Notes: generated by a model not told the origin, from the letters alone. A stretch of DNA of 64,000 bases from Histomonas meleagridis (GCA_020186115.1 WSYJ01000156.1:124001-188000); one strand, 5' to 3'; numbered from the stretch's first letter, positions 21,703 to 32,115 are shown. Made by a program: numbers and translations.

Positions 21703-24483
21703 ATGAGCCGCATCTCGATCAACATATTATTTGGATCAGATGCCGCAATCAAACAATTTATCACGCAATCTAAAAACTATTTACCACAAAATCATATGAT
21801 ATGTAATATCAAAAATGCAATTGATTTAGCATTTAAAACCAAAATTTTCCAAATAAAATCAGTGCCCTCAGATCCAGCAACTTTTCCAGCAGATTTAATT
21901 TCCACAATTTTAAGTAATTGGATTAATCATCAACTTCGGAAACCAACCAAAATTTCTTCAACAAAGAAACTTACATCAAAACGAGCATCTAAAGCATCAC
22001 CTGTTGAATTATCCACATCACAAATTGACATAGATAGCAATTTCCCAATATTTGTTTACATTTATGATTATCCACGTACCACATCGCAATTTAAATTACT
22101 ATGTGATTCAGCTACTCCAGCAATATGTTGTATCCAGATTGATATTTCAAACACGGACACTGAAAAACGATTGGCAACAACATCTCCTGAATGGGTTTCT
22201 TCAATTTCTAAATATATTCCATCACTTAAATTCGCACAAATTAACGAAGAAACATATTCAACTCTTATTTCATCAGTTTCGTCAATTTATAATTCATATA
22301 TTTCATATCAACATTTTTTTGCTGATTATCGTTTTATCCAAATACCGCAATATCCGATTCCATCAGTACCAATTCCACAATTAATCAGTGACAAGCCATC
22401 AGCAAAAATTAATCCGTTGTTTTCATCTACCACTGATTTATTAAGTAAAAACAATTCATTAAAATCTGCGTTTCAATCGATTTTATTAAGAGATTTTTCA
22501 AATTTTTTAAAAAATTCATTACAATCACCAAATGTTAATTTCCAACATCATTTAGAATTATATAAATTTTATCCACTTCCATCAATTTTAGCGCAAATTA
22601 TTTCATTTGTTCCTAATTTTAAAGATCCGATTTTATTTACAATTAGAGACGTTTCATATCGAACACAAATTCCTTTCCAAATGATTTTAGACACATTAAT
22701 ACTAAAAAATTTTAATGATTTAATTGGTTATAATATTAATGAAAGAAGACATAAAGAATTTATCCCTTTTAATCTTGTTTCTAACTTAATGACTCCTTTA
22801 ATTTATTCTTATGATCATTTCAAATGGAAAGAATTTGCCGGAAAAATTTTAATTGCGTTTTATAATGATATTCCTGAAAATTTACCAATTTCGAATAAAA
22901 TAGAAAAATTTAAACTTCCGATATTCGAAAGTTTTGGGAAATGGTTAACAAAACAAAAAAATGATTTTCCTTTAATAAAAGAAAACAATAATAAACAAAC
23001 TCAAACTGGAAAAATTAATTTATATAAAGAAATTGAAGATGAATTTTCATCTAATTCAATCACGAGATATTATTGTGAATGTGGTCTTAGAGTTGATACT
23101 TATCCAATTCAAATTCAAGATGGAATTATTTCTTCTCTTTCATTTGATGTTTCATTTTCTTCATTTTTGCGTTTTTCATATCACATTTCACAGTCAATTT
23201 ATTTGACTAAAGAAAATGAGGAAAATATTGAAACAAAGCTTCAAGTTCGTGGTGTATTAGGAAGAGACCTTGATTTCTTTTATAACCATTCACTTGATCA
23301 TGATAAATTTGTTTTATCAACAAGTAAATCACAAGTTGAATTTGATGTGAATAATAATCGAATAATAATAAATGGTGTTAAAAATGAGATAAAACGTATA
23401 ATTCTTAATGATGGGACATTAATAAAATATTGTCCTAATCCTATAATATATTCACCGAATGGTACAATTCAACAATATGTTAATAATGAATGGAATTTAA
23501 TTGATCGAAATGGAAATATGTTTAATAAAAAAGAAGACAAATGGATAATAAATAAAGAAAACAAATTAAATATCGAAACATATAAAACATATTTTACATC
23601 GAGAAAAGTAATTAAACGATCCGATGGATTCACAATAATTAAAGATAATGATGAAACAATAATTCTATTTCCTGATGGAACTAAATATAATCAAAGCACT
23701 AAAACATATTCATATGATGATATTCCTGATGTACAAATATGTGATGATAAAATGATAATAAAAACATTCGATATAAATGTAACTATTAATAATAATCATA
23801 ATTGTAAATTCGAATTAAAAAATAATTGTGTAATTGAATTCATTGAAGAAATTGGAAATTTATTAATAACTTTCGATCAATTAAAAAGCGCATTCACAAT
23901 GATCGATGTGTTGTCTGGCGATATAGCTATTGTCGATTCGAGAAAATATGTGTATTATTTAAACGAGGATTTAAATTGGTCACTTGGAAAACATCTTTGT
24001 TCCAAAAAAGAAATTATTCAACACTTTAAAGATGGAGATTTCGTAGAGCGTTTAGAACTAATTACAAATGTTGATAAAGAAGAACTTGAAACAATTATAA
24101 ACAATGGCCACGAGCCAAGGATGTTTGTAATAGATAAAGAAAACGAATCGAATTCAATTTATGAGTTAATGTCGAATTTATCATTTAATAAAGTTATCGA
24201 AAATGCATCTGAACAAATTCCATCGAAAGATGACTTTGATATCGTACTTTGGTTCGATACTGAGCCAAAAACTTTTAGAGAAATGCGTATAACTACAAAA
24301 ATTACAAATGAACAAAAAGATAAAATTTTTGCGGAATTAGAAAACCAAAAACAAATCGAAAAAAATAGAGAGGAAACTATGAAAAGTTTAAATGATACTA
24401 AATGGAAAACAATTTTGGAACAACAAGAACATGAAGAACATCAAATTCTTCAAATGTTATCTGAAAACGGAATTAAAATATAA
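21703..24483 (+). CDS. SPAG17/PF6-like axonemal central-pair protein
   Basis: This is a ~926-residue protein from ATG 21703 (MSRISINILFG); the frame extends back to a TTG but GGGCACC at 21668-21674 marks the promoter side. The N-terminal ~250 residues resemble the start of SPAG17/PF6, with a Lys/Ser-rich linker near residues 90-120. The C-terminal half has the family's repeated beta-rich motifs in which SDGFTIIKDND and LFPDGTKYN recur. The C-terminus is a Glu/Gln-rich helix. SPAG17/PF6 is a central-pair projection protein needed for flagellar beating, which fits a flagellated trichomonad. The protein is shorter than animal SPAG17 (over 2000 residues). The assignment rests on remembered motif resemblance. 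Confidence 0.6.
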   Translation: MSRISINILFGSDAAIKQFITQSKNYLPQNHMICNIKNAIDLAFKTKIFQIKSVPSDPATFPADLISTILSNWINHQLRKPTKISSTKKLTSKRASKASPVELSTSQIDIDSNFPIFVYIYDYPRTTSQFKLLCDSATPAICCIQIDISNTDTEKRLATTSPEWVSSISKYIPSLKFAQINEETYSTLISSVSSIYNSYISYQHFFADYRFIQIPQYPIPSVPIPQLISDKPSAKINPLFSSTTDLLSKNNSLKSAFQSILLRDFSNFLKNSLQSPNVNFQHHLELYKFYPLPSILAQIISFVPNFKDPILFTIRDVSYRTQIPFQMILDTLILKNFNDLIGYNINERRHKEFIPFNLVSNLMTPLIYSYDHFKWKEFAGKILIAFYNDIPENLPISNKIEKFKLPIFESFGKWLTKQKNDFPLIKENNNKQTQTGKINLYKEIEDEFSSNSITRYYCECGLRVDTYPIQIQDGIISSLSFDVSFSSFLRFSYHISQSIYLTKENEENIETKLQVRGVLGRDLDFFYNHSLDHDKFVLSTSKSQVEFDVNNNRIIINGVKNEIKRIILNDGTLIKYCPNPIIYSPNGTIQQYVNNEWNLIDRNGNMFNKKEDKWIINKENKLNIETYKTYFTSRKVIKRSDGFTIIKDNDETIILFPDGTKYNQSTKTYSYDDIPDVQICDDKMIIKTFDINVTINNNHNCKFELKNNCVIEFIEEIGNLLITFDQLKSAFTMIDVLSGDIAIVDSRKYVYYLNEDLNWSLGKHLCSKKEIIQHFKDGDFVERLELITNVDKEELETIINNGHEPRMFVIDKENESNSIYELMSNLSFNKVIENASEQIPSKDDFDIVLWFDTEPKTFREMRITTKITNEQKDKIFAELENQKQIEKNREETMKSLNDTKWKTILEQQEHEEHQILQMLSENGIKI

Positions 24484-24966
24484 TTCAATAGTTTACTGAT
24501 ATAAACCACTGAAATCAATATAAATGCATATGAACACTTTGGAGACTCACTTAAAGTAATTCCATATAACTTATGGAAGAGGACATGAAAAGAAATTAAG
24601 CTCAGAATCATTAGAAAATAATTTATTTAATTGAAGAAGTTATACCAAAGCAATTTGATGTCATTATTTTCTAATTATGAAATACATATTTATTTTTATC
24701 ACAACTGTTAATAAAAAGAATGTTTTGCTAAAGCCATTTTTTGGCTTTAGTTAATTCTTTGCTATATAAATATTTTTTTTGCTTGTTCTAAAACATTAAA
24801 TTTTTCTTCAAAAAATTGTGTGCGATATAATCGTTTTCATTCATTTCACTTTTTTGCCAATGAAAATGATACAAATTTTCCGGGTGCCCCTGAATCCCAT
24901 CGAATAATTCAATCCGAAATTCGGTTTTAAGTTATAAATAGCCGGCCACTTAATTTATTTTCAATA
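24484..24966. other. Intergenic region with hairpin and promoter elements
   Basis: A stem of eight base pairs (CTAAAGCC/GGCTTTAG, loop ATTTTTT) lies at 24728-24750, after the SPAG17-like gene. GGGTGCCCC at 24882-24890 and AGCCGGCCAC at about 24940-24949 lie upstream of the STI1 start, followed by a TTTTCAATAATG start context. No gene is seen. Confidence 0.45.
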
Positions 24967-26622
24967 ATGTCTGCAGTAGATGAATTGAAAGCGCAAGGAA
25001 ATGCAGCATTCCAAAAGAAGGAATACACAAAAGCGATTTCCCTGTACACTGATGCCATTGATATGGACACAGATAATTATACTCTTTATTCAAACAGAAG
25101 TGGCGCTTACTGCGCTGCCAAAAAGTATCAACAAGCAGCCGCTGATGCACGAAAAGTTATCTCTCTTAAGCCAGATTGGGTTCGTGGATATACACGTTTA
25201 GGCGCAGCTCTTCAAGGTCTTGAAGATTGGGACGGAGCTATTGAAGCGTATCAAAAGGCGTCTGAATTAGACCCCGCAAGCCAAGCAATTAAGGAAGACC
25301 TTGCATATGTCCAACAGCAAAAGAATCAAGAAAGCCAAGGCCCACAAGGCGGCTTTGGAATGGACCAACTCTTCTCCCCGCAAATGCTTGAGATGCTTCG
25401 AATGAATCCAAAGATCGCCCCAATGTTTAATGATCCCTCATTCGTCCAAATGATCAACGACCTCAAAGCAAACCCACAGAATGCCTCAAAGTACCAAAAC
25501 GACCCACGCCTCATGCAGGTCCTCCAGGCGCTCCTCGAGCCGTTCATGAAGAGCCAGCAAGCTGCGCACGATTCAGAGGAACCGCCAGAACCTCCTAAGC
25601 CTGCAGAAAAGCCAAAAGTTTACGAGGAGCCGCCAAAGCCAACAAAAGAGCCTAAGCAAGAAGCAGAGGAAGAGAAGAACCTCGGAAACGCCGAGTTCAA
25701 GAAGGGCAATTATGAAGAGGCATTAGCCCATTATGATGCAGCTATTAAGATTGACCCAACGAATGTCCTATATTACACGAACAAGGCTTCCGTCCTTTCC
25801 CGCCAAAAGAAATACCAAGAAGCTATTGACCTTTGTAATGAGGCTATTAAGATCGGCCGTGAAAATACAGCTCCTTACGAACACATTGCTCGTGCGTACC
25901 AAAAGATTTCAACTAACTACGTCGCTCTTGGTAATCTTGAACAAGGTATCGAGGCATTGAACTCATCATTATTAGAAAAACAAGATCCACAAGTTCGTCG
26001 TGAAAAGAAGCGTCTTGAAGATTTGTTGGCTAAGCGTAAGGCAGCCGAGTATGAAAACCCAGAACTCGCAGAAAAGGCTAAGAATGAAGGTAATGATTTC
26101 TTCCGCAAAGGCCAATTCCCAGAAGCAATTGAACGCTACAGCGAAGCTATTAAGCGCGCGCCACGTAATCCAGCATTATACTCCAACCGTGCTGCGGCAT
26201 ATTCCAAACTTGGTGAAATGCCAATGGCAATTAAAGATTGTGAACGCGCCATTGAAATTGATCCAAAGTTTGCAAAGGCATACACACGTAAGGCTTATTG
26301 CCATTACGTCATGAAAGATTATAACAAAGCACGTGATGCATATAACGAGGCACTTAAGGTTGATCCAAATAACGCAGAAGCTATCGATGGATTACAAAGT
26401 ATTAACATACAAATCGCTAAGAATAGATATACTGCACCAGATGAGGAACAAATTAGAAGATCTATGGCCGATCCAGAAATACAGAAAATATTACAGGATC
26501 CTGGCATGCAACAAATTTTGCAGGAAATACAAAGTAACCCGATGGCTGCCCAGAAGTATATGCAAGATCCTAAGGTAAGAGAAGCTTTCATGAAGTTGCA
26601 AACAGCTGGAATTCTTAGATAA
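24967..26622 (+). CDS. STI1: Hsp70-Hsp90 organizing protein STI1/HOP
   Basis: The product is 551 residues, the usual length for the family, with all domains in order: TPR1 (~1-115), DP1 (~130-190, with repeated NDP/DPRLMQVLQ motifs), a Pro/Glu/Lys-rich linker (~200-230), TPR2A (~232-350), TPR2B (~370-490) and DP2 (~495-551, DPEIQKILQDPGMQQILQ). TPR1 and TPR2A hold the carboxylate-clamp Lys/Asn/Arg pattern that binds EEVD tails of Hsp70 and Hsp90. STI1 is a cytosolic co-chaperone that hands clients between the two. Codon use is less AT-rich than in neighbours, consistent with high expression. Confidence 0.95.
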   Translation: MSAVDELKAQGNAAFQKKEYTKAISLYTDAIDMDTDNYTLYSNRSGAYCAAKKYQQAAADARKVISLKPDWVRGYTRLGAALQGLEDWDGAIEAYQKASELDPASQAIKEDLAYVQQQKNQESQGPQGGFGMDQLFSPQMLEMLRMNPKIAPMFNDPSFVQMINDLKANPQNASKYQNDPRLMQVLQALLEPFMKSQQAAHDSEEPPEPPKPAEKPKVYEEPPKPTKEPKQEAEEEKNLGNAEFKKGNYEEALAHYDAAIKIDPTNVLYYTNKASVLSRQKKYQEAIDLCNEAIKIGRENTAPYEHIARAYQKISTNYVALGNLEQGIEALNSSLLEKQDPQVRREKKRLEDLLAKRKAAEYENPELAEKAKNEGNDFFRKGQFPEAIERYSEAIKRAPRNPALYSNRAAAYSKLGEMPMAIKDCERAIEIDPKFAKAYTRKAYCHYVMKDYNKARDAYNEALKVDPNNAEAIDGLQSINIQIAKNRYTAPDEEQIRRSMADPEIQKILQDPGMQQILQEIQSNPMAAQKYMQDPKVREAFMKLQTAGILR

Positions 26623-27014
26623 AGAATTCAGTAAAGTATCGAAAAAGTACTTTTGTATTTAAAATAATCGTATTCTTTCGATTTGATGTGAGAGAACGTT
26701 TAAGTATTATAGTCTGTTTGTTGTTGTGTCTTTGAAGTTTTGATTTGATTTGTTAAAACACGTCATATGAATGCAATTACTGATTTTGTTATTTGATTCA
26801 CTTTGAAATGAATCTGCCCAAACTATCATTTTAAATTCCTACACTTAATGTTCTTTTGACACTGAACTCATTAATAGATAAACAATAATTGTTTGCTATA
26901 GAGAATGAAATTAAATAAAAGTGTCGTTTTTGATGTTGGGGTGCCCCAATTGAAGTGAATCAATTGATTGAAAAATTGTGTCAAACTGCTCTGATATCAA
27001 AAGTGGCATTTGGA
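26623..27014. promoter_or_regulatory. Intergenic region and adaptin promoter area
   Basis: This is a 392-bp AT-rich gap. The 14-mer TTGGGGTGCCCCAA lies at 26936-26949, ~66 bp before the beta-adaptin ATG. The same 14-mer is found again at 29594-29607 beyond the adaptin stop. A promoter role is inferred. Confidence 0.4.
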
Positions 27015-29549
27015 ATGGAAGGTCAGCCCGGAGAAGTCCAAGAACTTGCAGCACGCCTCCATACCGGCGATGCACTCGAGCGAATTGATGCACTCGGCCG
27101 TATTGTTTCACTCAATTCCCAATCAGTCGATTGCTCATCCGTATATCCCTCGATCCACCATATCACCGAATATTCCCTTGGCGGATACATCAAATCTCGA
27201 CGTTACGTTGGTATTTTAAACGAAACATATCTTGAGAAGGCACCAAATATGACGAATACTGTTGTCCAAGGAATTCTTCTCGATTATGAAAAGAACGACC
27301 CATTAATTCGTGGTATTGCGGTTCGTCATGCAGGAAAACTTGCGAACGATGAAACAGTTGAAAAGTTATTACCAATAATATTACGCGGTGCATCATCCGA
27401 AGACCCATATGTTCGTAAGGCGTCAGCGTTTGCGATTCTTAACTTACACCAAACAAAGCCATCATATATCGACAGGTTCAAACTTAGTCCAATCCTTAAA
27501 AATCTGGTCGAAGATTCAAATCCAAACGTTGCAGCTAATGCAGTGTCAGCACTTACAGAGATTAATGAGTCACGTTCAGAACCATTATTTATCCCAACAT
27601 CGACAACAGTCAATAACTTATTAGCAGCAATTGATCAAGCTACAGAATGGTCACAAGTTGAGATTTTAGACTTTGTATCGACATACAAACCACAAGATGC
27701 ATCAGATGCGCGTGGAATTATCGCTCGTGTCTCATCTCGATTATCACATGTTAATGCAGCTGTTGTTTTATCGGCAATTAAATGCTGTCTACAAATGAAT
27801 ACATTCATTGATGACCAAGCTAAAGTTCGAGATACATTATCTAAAGTCGTATTACCATTAGTTACATTACTTAACAACAGTGCACCAATCCAATACATCT
27901 CTGTTAAATCGATATTGATTTTGTTACAGAACTATAAGCGAATGTTATCGAGTGAAGTATCGATTTTCTTTTGTAAATATGATGACCCATTATATATGAA
28001 ATTAGCAAAACTTGACGTCATATTAACATTATGTACCACCCAAAACATTGGTAAAGTTCTTGAAGAACTATTTAGTTATGCACAACAAACAGATACTGAA
28101 TTTGTCCGTAAAAGTATTCGAGCTATTGGACGTATCGCAGTACAATTTGAATCAGCAGCTAATAGTTGTGTTGATAAACTTGTCGCATTAATTGATATGA
28201 GTACCAAACAATCAACGAAACTTCATTACATTGTTCATGAATGTATTGTTGTAGCAGTTGATATCTTTCGAAGTTATCCAGGTAAATATGAAGGAATTAT
28301 TGAGAACATTAATAATGCGTTATCAGATACAATTGATGATCATCGAGCACGTGCAGCTATGGTCTGGATCTTAGGAGAATATGCAGAAGATATAGGTAAT
28401 GCTGGTGAATTATTAGATGCATTATTCATTGATAACTTTTGTGAGGAAACACCAGATGTACAATTAGCTATACTTACTGCTGTTGTTAAGTATTATTTAG
28501 TATCTGAAGATGGTGATGATATGTTAAGACGTATTATTAATATGGCAACTAATCAAATTGATAATCCTGATGTACGTGATCGAGCATTTATGTACCTTTG
28601 GTTAGTATCTGAAGCACCTGATGATGCAGCTGATATTATATTAACTAATAGAGAAAACCCACCGAAACTAAATATAGAATTATATTCTATTGATCCTCAA
28701 CTTGTTAAACAACTTGTACCTCAAATTGGTACTTTAGCTATATTATATAACAAATTACCATCTGAATTCGTACAAAATACTCGTTTCATATCTATTGATC
28801 TTGGTGATAAAGTCGATGATGAAGAAGGTGGTCTTAGACAAGGTGAAACTTCATTTGATCAAATGTCATTACCTGTTTTGGTTGAAGCTAATAATGCTTA
28901 TGGTGTAGAAGTCCGTGGTATGTTATTACGTGTTGGTGATCAAAATTCATTTGTATTACGATTCACAAATTATAGTGAAACACCACTTGAAATGAAGAAG
29001 ATTGCATTCAATAAGAATATATTCGGATTTGCTCCTGGTGAATTTACATTACCTCCTTCTGTAAATCCACAGAAAACTTTGACAGTGAATATCCCCGTTG
29101 TATTCAGTGAACAACATTTAGAAGGTGCTCAACCTTCACCTAATATACAAATCGCTGTATTAGTTAATAGAGAAAATCCAATATTCTTCGAAGCACCTGC
29201 TAATTTGAACTTAATCCTTGTTCCTGCTGATCAAGGTGGTAAACTTACAAGAGAACAATTTATGTCTACTTGGCAAGGTATTAGTGATGATAGTGAAATC
29301 AATGATGTTGTACAAGGTGCTAGAATTGATTCTATTGATGTAGCTAAGCATAAGATGCAACAAAATAGATTGTTCTTTATTGCTAAGAAAGAAAACTGTG
29401 CTTACTTCTCTGGTAAAACTATTAAGGGTGAAATATTGATTGTATATATAGTCTTTGAAGAGAATGCAAGATGTACAGTAGGAATTAAGATGTACAACAA
29501 GCAAGTTTCATCTGTGATCCTTGAATTAGTGAAGCAATCAATTCAATAA
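27015..29549 (+). CDS. Beta-type adaptin of a clathrin adaptor complex
   Basis: About 844 residues from ATG 27015 (MEGQPGEVQEL); the open frame extends to a GTG at 26955. The N-terminal trunk carries the beta-adaptin signature (NTVVQGILLDYEKNDPLIRG, LPIILRGASSEDPYVRKAS) and HEAT repeats to ~residue 580. A short acidic hinge (VDDEEGGLRQGETSFDQM) precedes an appendage-like beta-sandwich plus platform from ~620 to the end. It is a large subunit of AP-1, AP-2 or AP-4, which select cargo and recruit clathrin at Golgi, endosome or plasma membrane. No clathrin-box motif is obvious in the short hinge. I cannot say which complex. Confidence 0.9.
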   Translation: MEGQPGEVQELAARLHTGDALERIDALGRIVSLNSQSVDCSSVYPSIHHITEYSLGGYIKSRRYVGILNETYLEKAPNMTNTVVQGILLDYEKNDPLIRGIAVRHAGKLANDETVEKLLPIILRGASSEDPYVRKASAFAILNLHQTKPSYIDRFKLSPILKNLVEDSNPNVAANAVSALTEINESRSEPLFIPTSTTVNNLLAAIDQATEWSQVEILDFVSTYKPQDASDARGIIARVSSRLSHVNAAVVLSAIKCCLQMNTFIDDQAKVRDTLSKVVLPLVTLLNNSAPIQYISVKSILILLQNYKRMLSSEVSIFFCKYDDPLYMKLAKLDVILTLCTTQNIGKVLEELFSYAQQTDTEFVRKSIRAIGRIAVQFESAANSCVDKLVALIDMSTKQSTKLHYIVHECIVVAVDIFRSYPGKYEGIIENINNALSDTIDDHRARAAMVWILGEYAEDIGNAGELLDALFIDNFCEETPDVQLAILTAVVKYYLVSEDGDDMLRRIINMATNQIDNPDVRDRAFMYLWLVSEAPDDAADIILTNRENPPKLNIELYSIDPQLVKQLVPQIGTLAILYNKLPSEFVQNTRFISIDLGDKVDDEEGGLRQGETSFDQMSLPVLVEANNAYGVEVRGMLLRVGDQNSFVLRFTNYSETPLEMKKIAFNKNIFGFAPGEFTLPPSVNPQKTLTVNIPVVFSEQHLEGAQPSPNIQIAVLVNRENPIFFEAPANLNLILVPADQGGKLTREQFMSTWQGISDDSEINDVVQGARIDSIDVAKHKMQQNRLFFIAKKENCAYFSGKTIKGEILIVYIVFEENARCTVGIKMYNKQVSSVILELVKQSIQ

Positions 29550-29593
29550 ATCAAAAATAACATCAAACTTTCTATACTTTACTTAAATCTTCG

Positions 29594-29607
29594 TTGGGGT
29601 GCCCCAA
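29594..29607. promoter_or_regulatory. GGGGTGCCCC palindromic element between convergent genes
   Basis: TTGGGGTGCCCCAA is identical to 26936-26949. It sits between the ends of the convergent adaptin and pseudokinase genes, so it is not in an obvious promoter position for either. Confidence 0.4.
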
Positions 29608-29707
29608 TAACCACTTTCATTTAACAGTATAAAATCTTTCAGCGTCATATAAAGTTCAGAAAGTTTTATCGTTTCGAAATGAAAATTTAAAGATAATATT
29701 TTAGTAA

Positions 29708-30979
29708 TTACATTTCTTGACTTTGTAAACTAACCTCTGACCCAATTATGGGTTTCCTGACTGCTACTGGACGAGACATCCTTCGAGGTACTAAATTTGG
29801 ATTTGGACGACTTAATGTCTTCACTTTCATTAATGATCGAACATCCATTTGTGTAGCTGATTGAGATGTTGGAATTGTTTGGCGCTCAACCATCCGCCAT
29901 TGAGGTAGGCTTTCTCTTTCTTGTGCCTTAACTTCGCCATTGGGCATCGAAAACAAAAGTCTTCTTCTTGGCTGTGGCTTTCGACACGTCATAAGTTTGT
30001 CCTTTAGCTCTTTCATCATTTCTTTGATTTTTTGTCTCGCAAGTTGTCGATAAAATATTGCAGTATCACATTTATCAAATGGATTAGTCACACCAGTAAT
30101 GTTAATTCCGGCGTTAGAAATTTGATCGATGATTTCTTTGTCATTAATTGTGTTATAAACAGAATCAAATTTGAGTTTAAAATCTTCAAGAATAGCATAT
30201 TCACTTTGTGAAAACCATGCATGTTCTCGGATGCTGGATAGATTTGGTCTTTTTTCGGGATCTTTTAATAATAATTTCTTTAAAAGATCAGTTAAGGGCG
30301 TTGATAAAAAAGGTGGATATTGTACTTCGGTATAAACAATCTTTTGAAGTAATCGTTGTGTGTTTTCATCAAAAAATGGTAATTTTCCCGATACTAAAAA
30401 ATATAGAATTATTCCACAACACCAAATATCAGAAGCGCTAGTTCTGGAATTATGCTTAATCATCTCAGGGGCCGCATAGGGAGCGGATTTAATGGAATTA
30501 ATAAAAAGATTATAATTTGAAATTCGAATGTGCTTGTTTTGATCAAGATAAATACTTTGAGGATTAAGGACATAATGATAGTTATAATTTTTTTGTTGAA
30601 AATATTCAAGTGTTTGGATAATTTCAGAAAAATATTGACCAGATTCTTCTTCTAATAGACGCCCATTATTGTTAACATAATCATAAAGGGTTCCATTTTC
30701 AGAGTATTCTTCAACTAAATAATAGTTATTACCATATTCAATACATTCATAAAGATCAGAAATAAAAGGATGGCCCAGAAGTAGAGCGTCTGATATTTCA
30801 TGAATAAACTGACTTTGCGCGTTTTCTGTGTCGAATGATTTTGGTATTATTGTGATTAAAACTTTATTTTGAAAAAATTTATTTTGTGCAACCCATTTTG
30901 TTGTATTAGAATTATCATTTAGTGGCATTAGGAAGGTATAATTTTTGATTGTTGTTTTACCAGGAATTATTTGGTCCAT
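29708..30979 (-). CDS. Predicted pseudokinase (CAMK/SNF1-like fold)
   Basis: This 423-residue protein starts at ATG 30979. Residues ~12-265 have a clear protein-kinase fold: alpha-C Glu (FIHEIS), the APE motif (PYAAPEMI), DxWxxG (SDIWCCGIILY) and the C-lobe Arg (DPEKRPNLSSIREHAWF). But the glycine-rich loop is lost and the VAIK lysine position reads VLITII. The catalytic HRD reads HYV (HYVLNPQSIYL), and the Mg-binding DFG reads NYN (RISNYNLF). All three catalytic residues are missing, so phosphotransfer is unlikely. The C-terminal ~160 residues are basic and Arg/Ser/Pro-rich. The role may be scaffolding or allosteric control. Confidence 0.85.
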   Translation of the reverse strand: MDQIIPGKTTIKNYTFLMPLNDNSNTTKWVAQNKFFQNKVLITIIPKSFDTENAQSQFIHEISDALLLGHPFISDLYECIEYGNNYYLVEEYSENGTLYDYVNNNGRLLEEESGQYFSEIIQTLEYFQQKNYNYHYVLNPQSIYLDQNKHIRISNYNLFINSIKSAPYAAPEMIKHNSRTSASDIWCCGIILYFLVSGKLPFFDENTQRLLQKIVYTEVQYPPFLSTPLTDLLKKLLLKDPEKRPNLSSIREHAWFSQSEYAILEDFKLKFDSVYNTINDKEIIDQISNAGINITGVTNPFDKCDTAIFYRQLARQKIKEMMKELKDKLMTCRKPQPRRRLLFSMPNGEVKAQERESLPQWRMVERQTIPTSQSATQMDVRSLMKVKTLSRPNPNLVPRRMSRPVAVRKPIIGSEVSLQSQEM

Positions 30980-32115
30980 AACTTGGAGCCTGGTAAGATT
31001 TGGTTATATAAAAAAGTGCCAGTGTATTTCTGGATTTCAATAGAACCATAAGATCCTGACACCTATCAATTTGTGAAGTTAATTGGCTGCCAGTGTCAAG
31101 ATCCGCAGCTTTTTGAGAGAGTTACATGTTCGATTTGTGAGGTATAAAAAATTTTGATAGAGGTTGACGGATGTATAAATTATTCAAAAATCGATTTGAC
31201 CAAGCCGCTTTTTTAGTGTAAAAAAAAGTGTTAATAAAGTGCCGGCCACAAAAATTAAAACAGTTAATTTATTATATATTATGTATAACCTCTAAATATT
31301 GCTTGAAAATCTACTTTTGTCTTACTTCTAATTAATTTTTTGCTTGTTCCTCTCTTTCTTTCCAATTTTTATGATCGATATCTAATCACATTGAATCTCA
31401 AATAAGTCATTAATAATGCTGAAATTTATATTTTATATCATATTTTATTACATTAGAATTTTATTTACTAAAAAAAATTTCTTGTAATTTTTATATACAG
31501 ACTTTTTGCAACTAGGCTCAGCAAGGGGGTCCCTCAATAACGAAAAATACATTGATTTTTTGCACTTAATTTTTGTTGGACTAATATGACATTTAATATT
31601 TTCCCAACAGTTAAAAGTGGACAATTTTTGGCATCCAGTGGTCAAATTTTTGTGGCCGGCACTGTAAAAGTAGTTTAAAAAAAAAAGAATAATAAAGATG
31701 GAATTATGTAAACATATTTTTGCATAATATTTATGTTTAAATAAAATGAGCTAGCTTAGAATGTAACATATTTGTTTTATATCGAATTCTGAAATTAGAA
31801 ATTTCAAAAAAGAAAATCAAAATTAATGCATTTTTTCAGGGTTAAAATGGTTACAATGATAAAATATGTAGAGATAAACATATCTTTATATTTTTTTTTT
31901 AAATTTTGATTAAAATTCAAAATCGAAAAAATTATTGTGTATAAGTTTGTGACATTGCGCATATTGTTTTGCTATATAAATGATCATTTTGTTCTCAGTT
32001 GAATTGTCAAATTGAGATAATTTGATGATTTTCCTCTCGTTAAGTTCATTACTTTATATTAAACTTTATAATTTCATTAAAAAGAGTACGGAATTTGACT
32101 AATGAACCCAATGAT
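30980..32115. other. Intergenic region containing a TIR element
   Basis: Upstream of the pseudokinase, an imperfect inverted repeat pairs GATCCTGACAC (~31051) with GTGTCAAGATC (~31097). The stretch 31237-31664 is a terminal-inverted-repeat element listed separately. The rest up to 32115 is AT-rich with no gene. Confidence 0.5.
31237..31664. mobile_element. Non-autonomous Tc1/mariner-like TIR element (MITE-like)
   Basis: The 428-bp segment has terminal inverted repeats. The left end reads AAGTGCCGGCCACAAAAATT and the right end, reversed, reads CAGTGCCGGCCACAAAAATT: 19 of 20 bases match. Each end is flanked by TA (31235-31236 and 31665-31666), the target duplication typical of Tc1/mariner elements, and the CAGTGCC terminus also fits them. 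The interior has no transposase; a 65-codon minus-strand ORF (31448-31645) looks unrelated to DDE enzymes. Mariner-family elements are known in trichomonads, so a non-autonomous derivative is plausible. Confidence 0.7.

Noticed and set aside
31448-31645. 65-codon ORF inside the TIR element
   Set aside because: No transposase motif; the codon pattern looks random.
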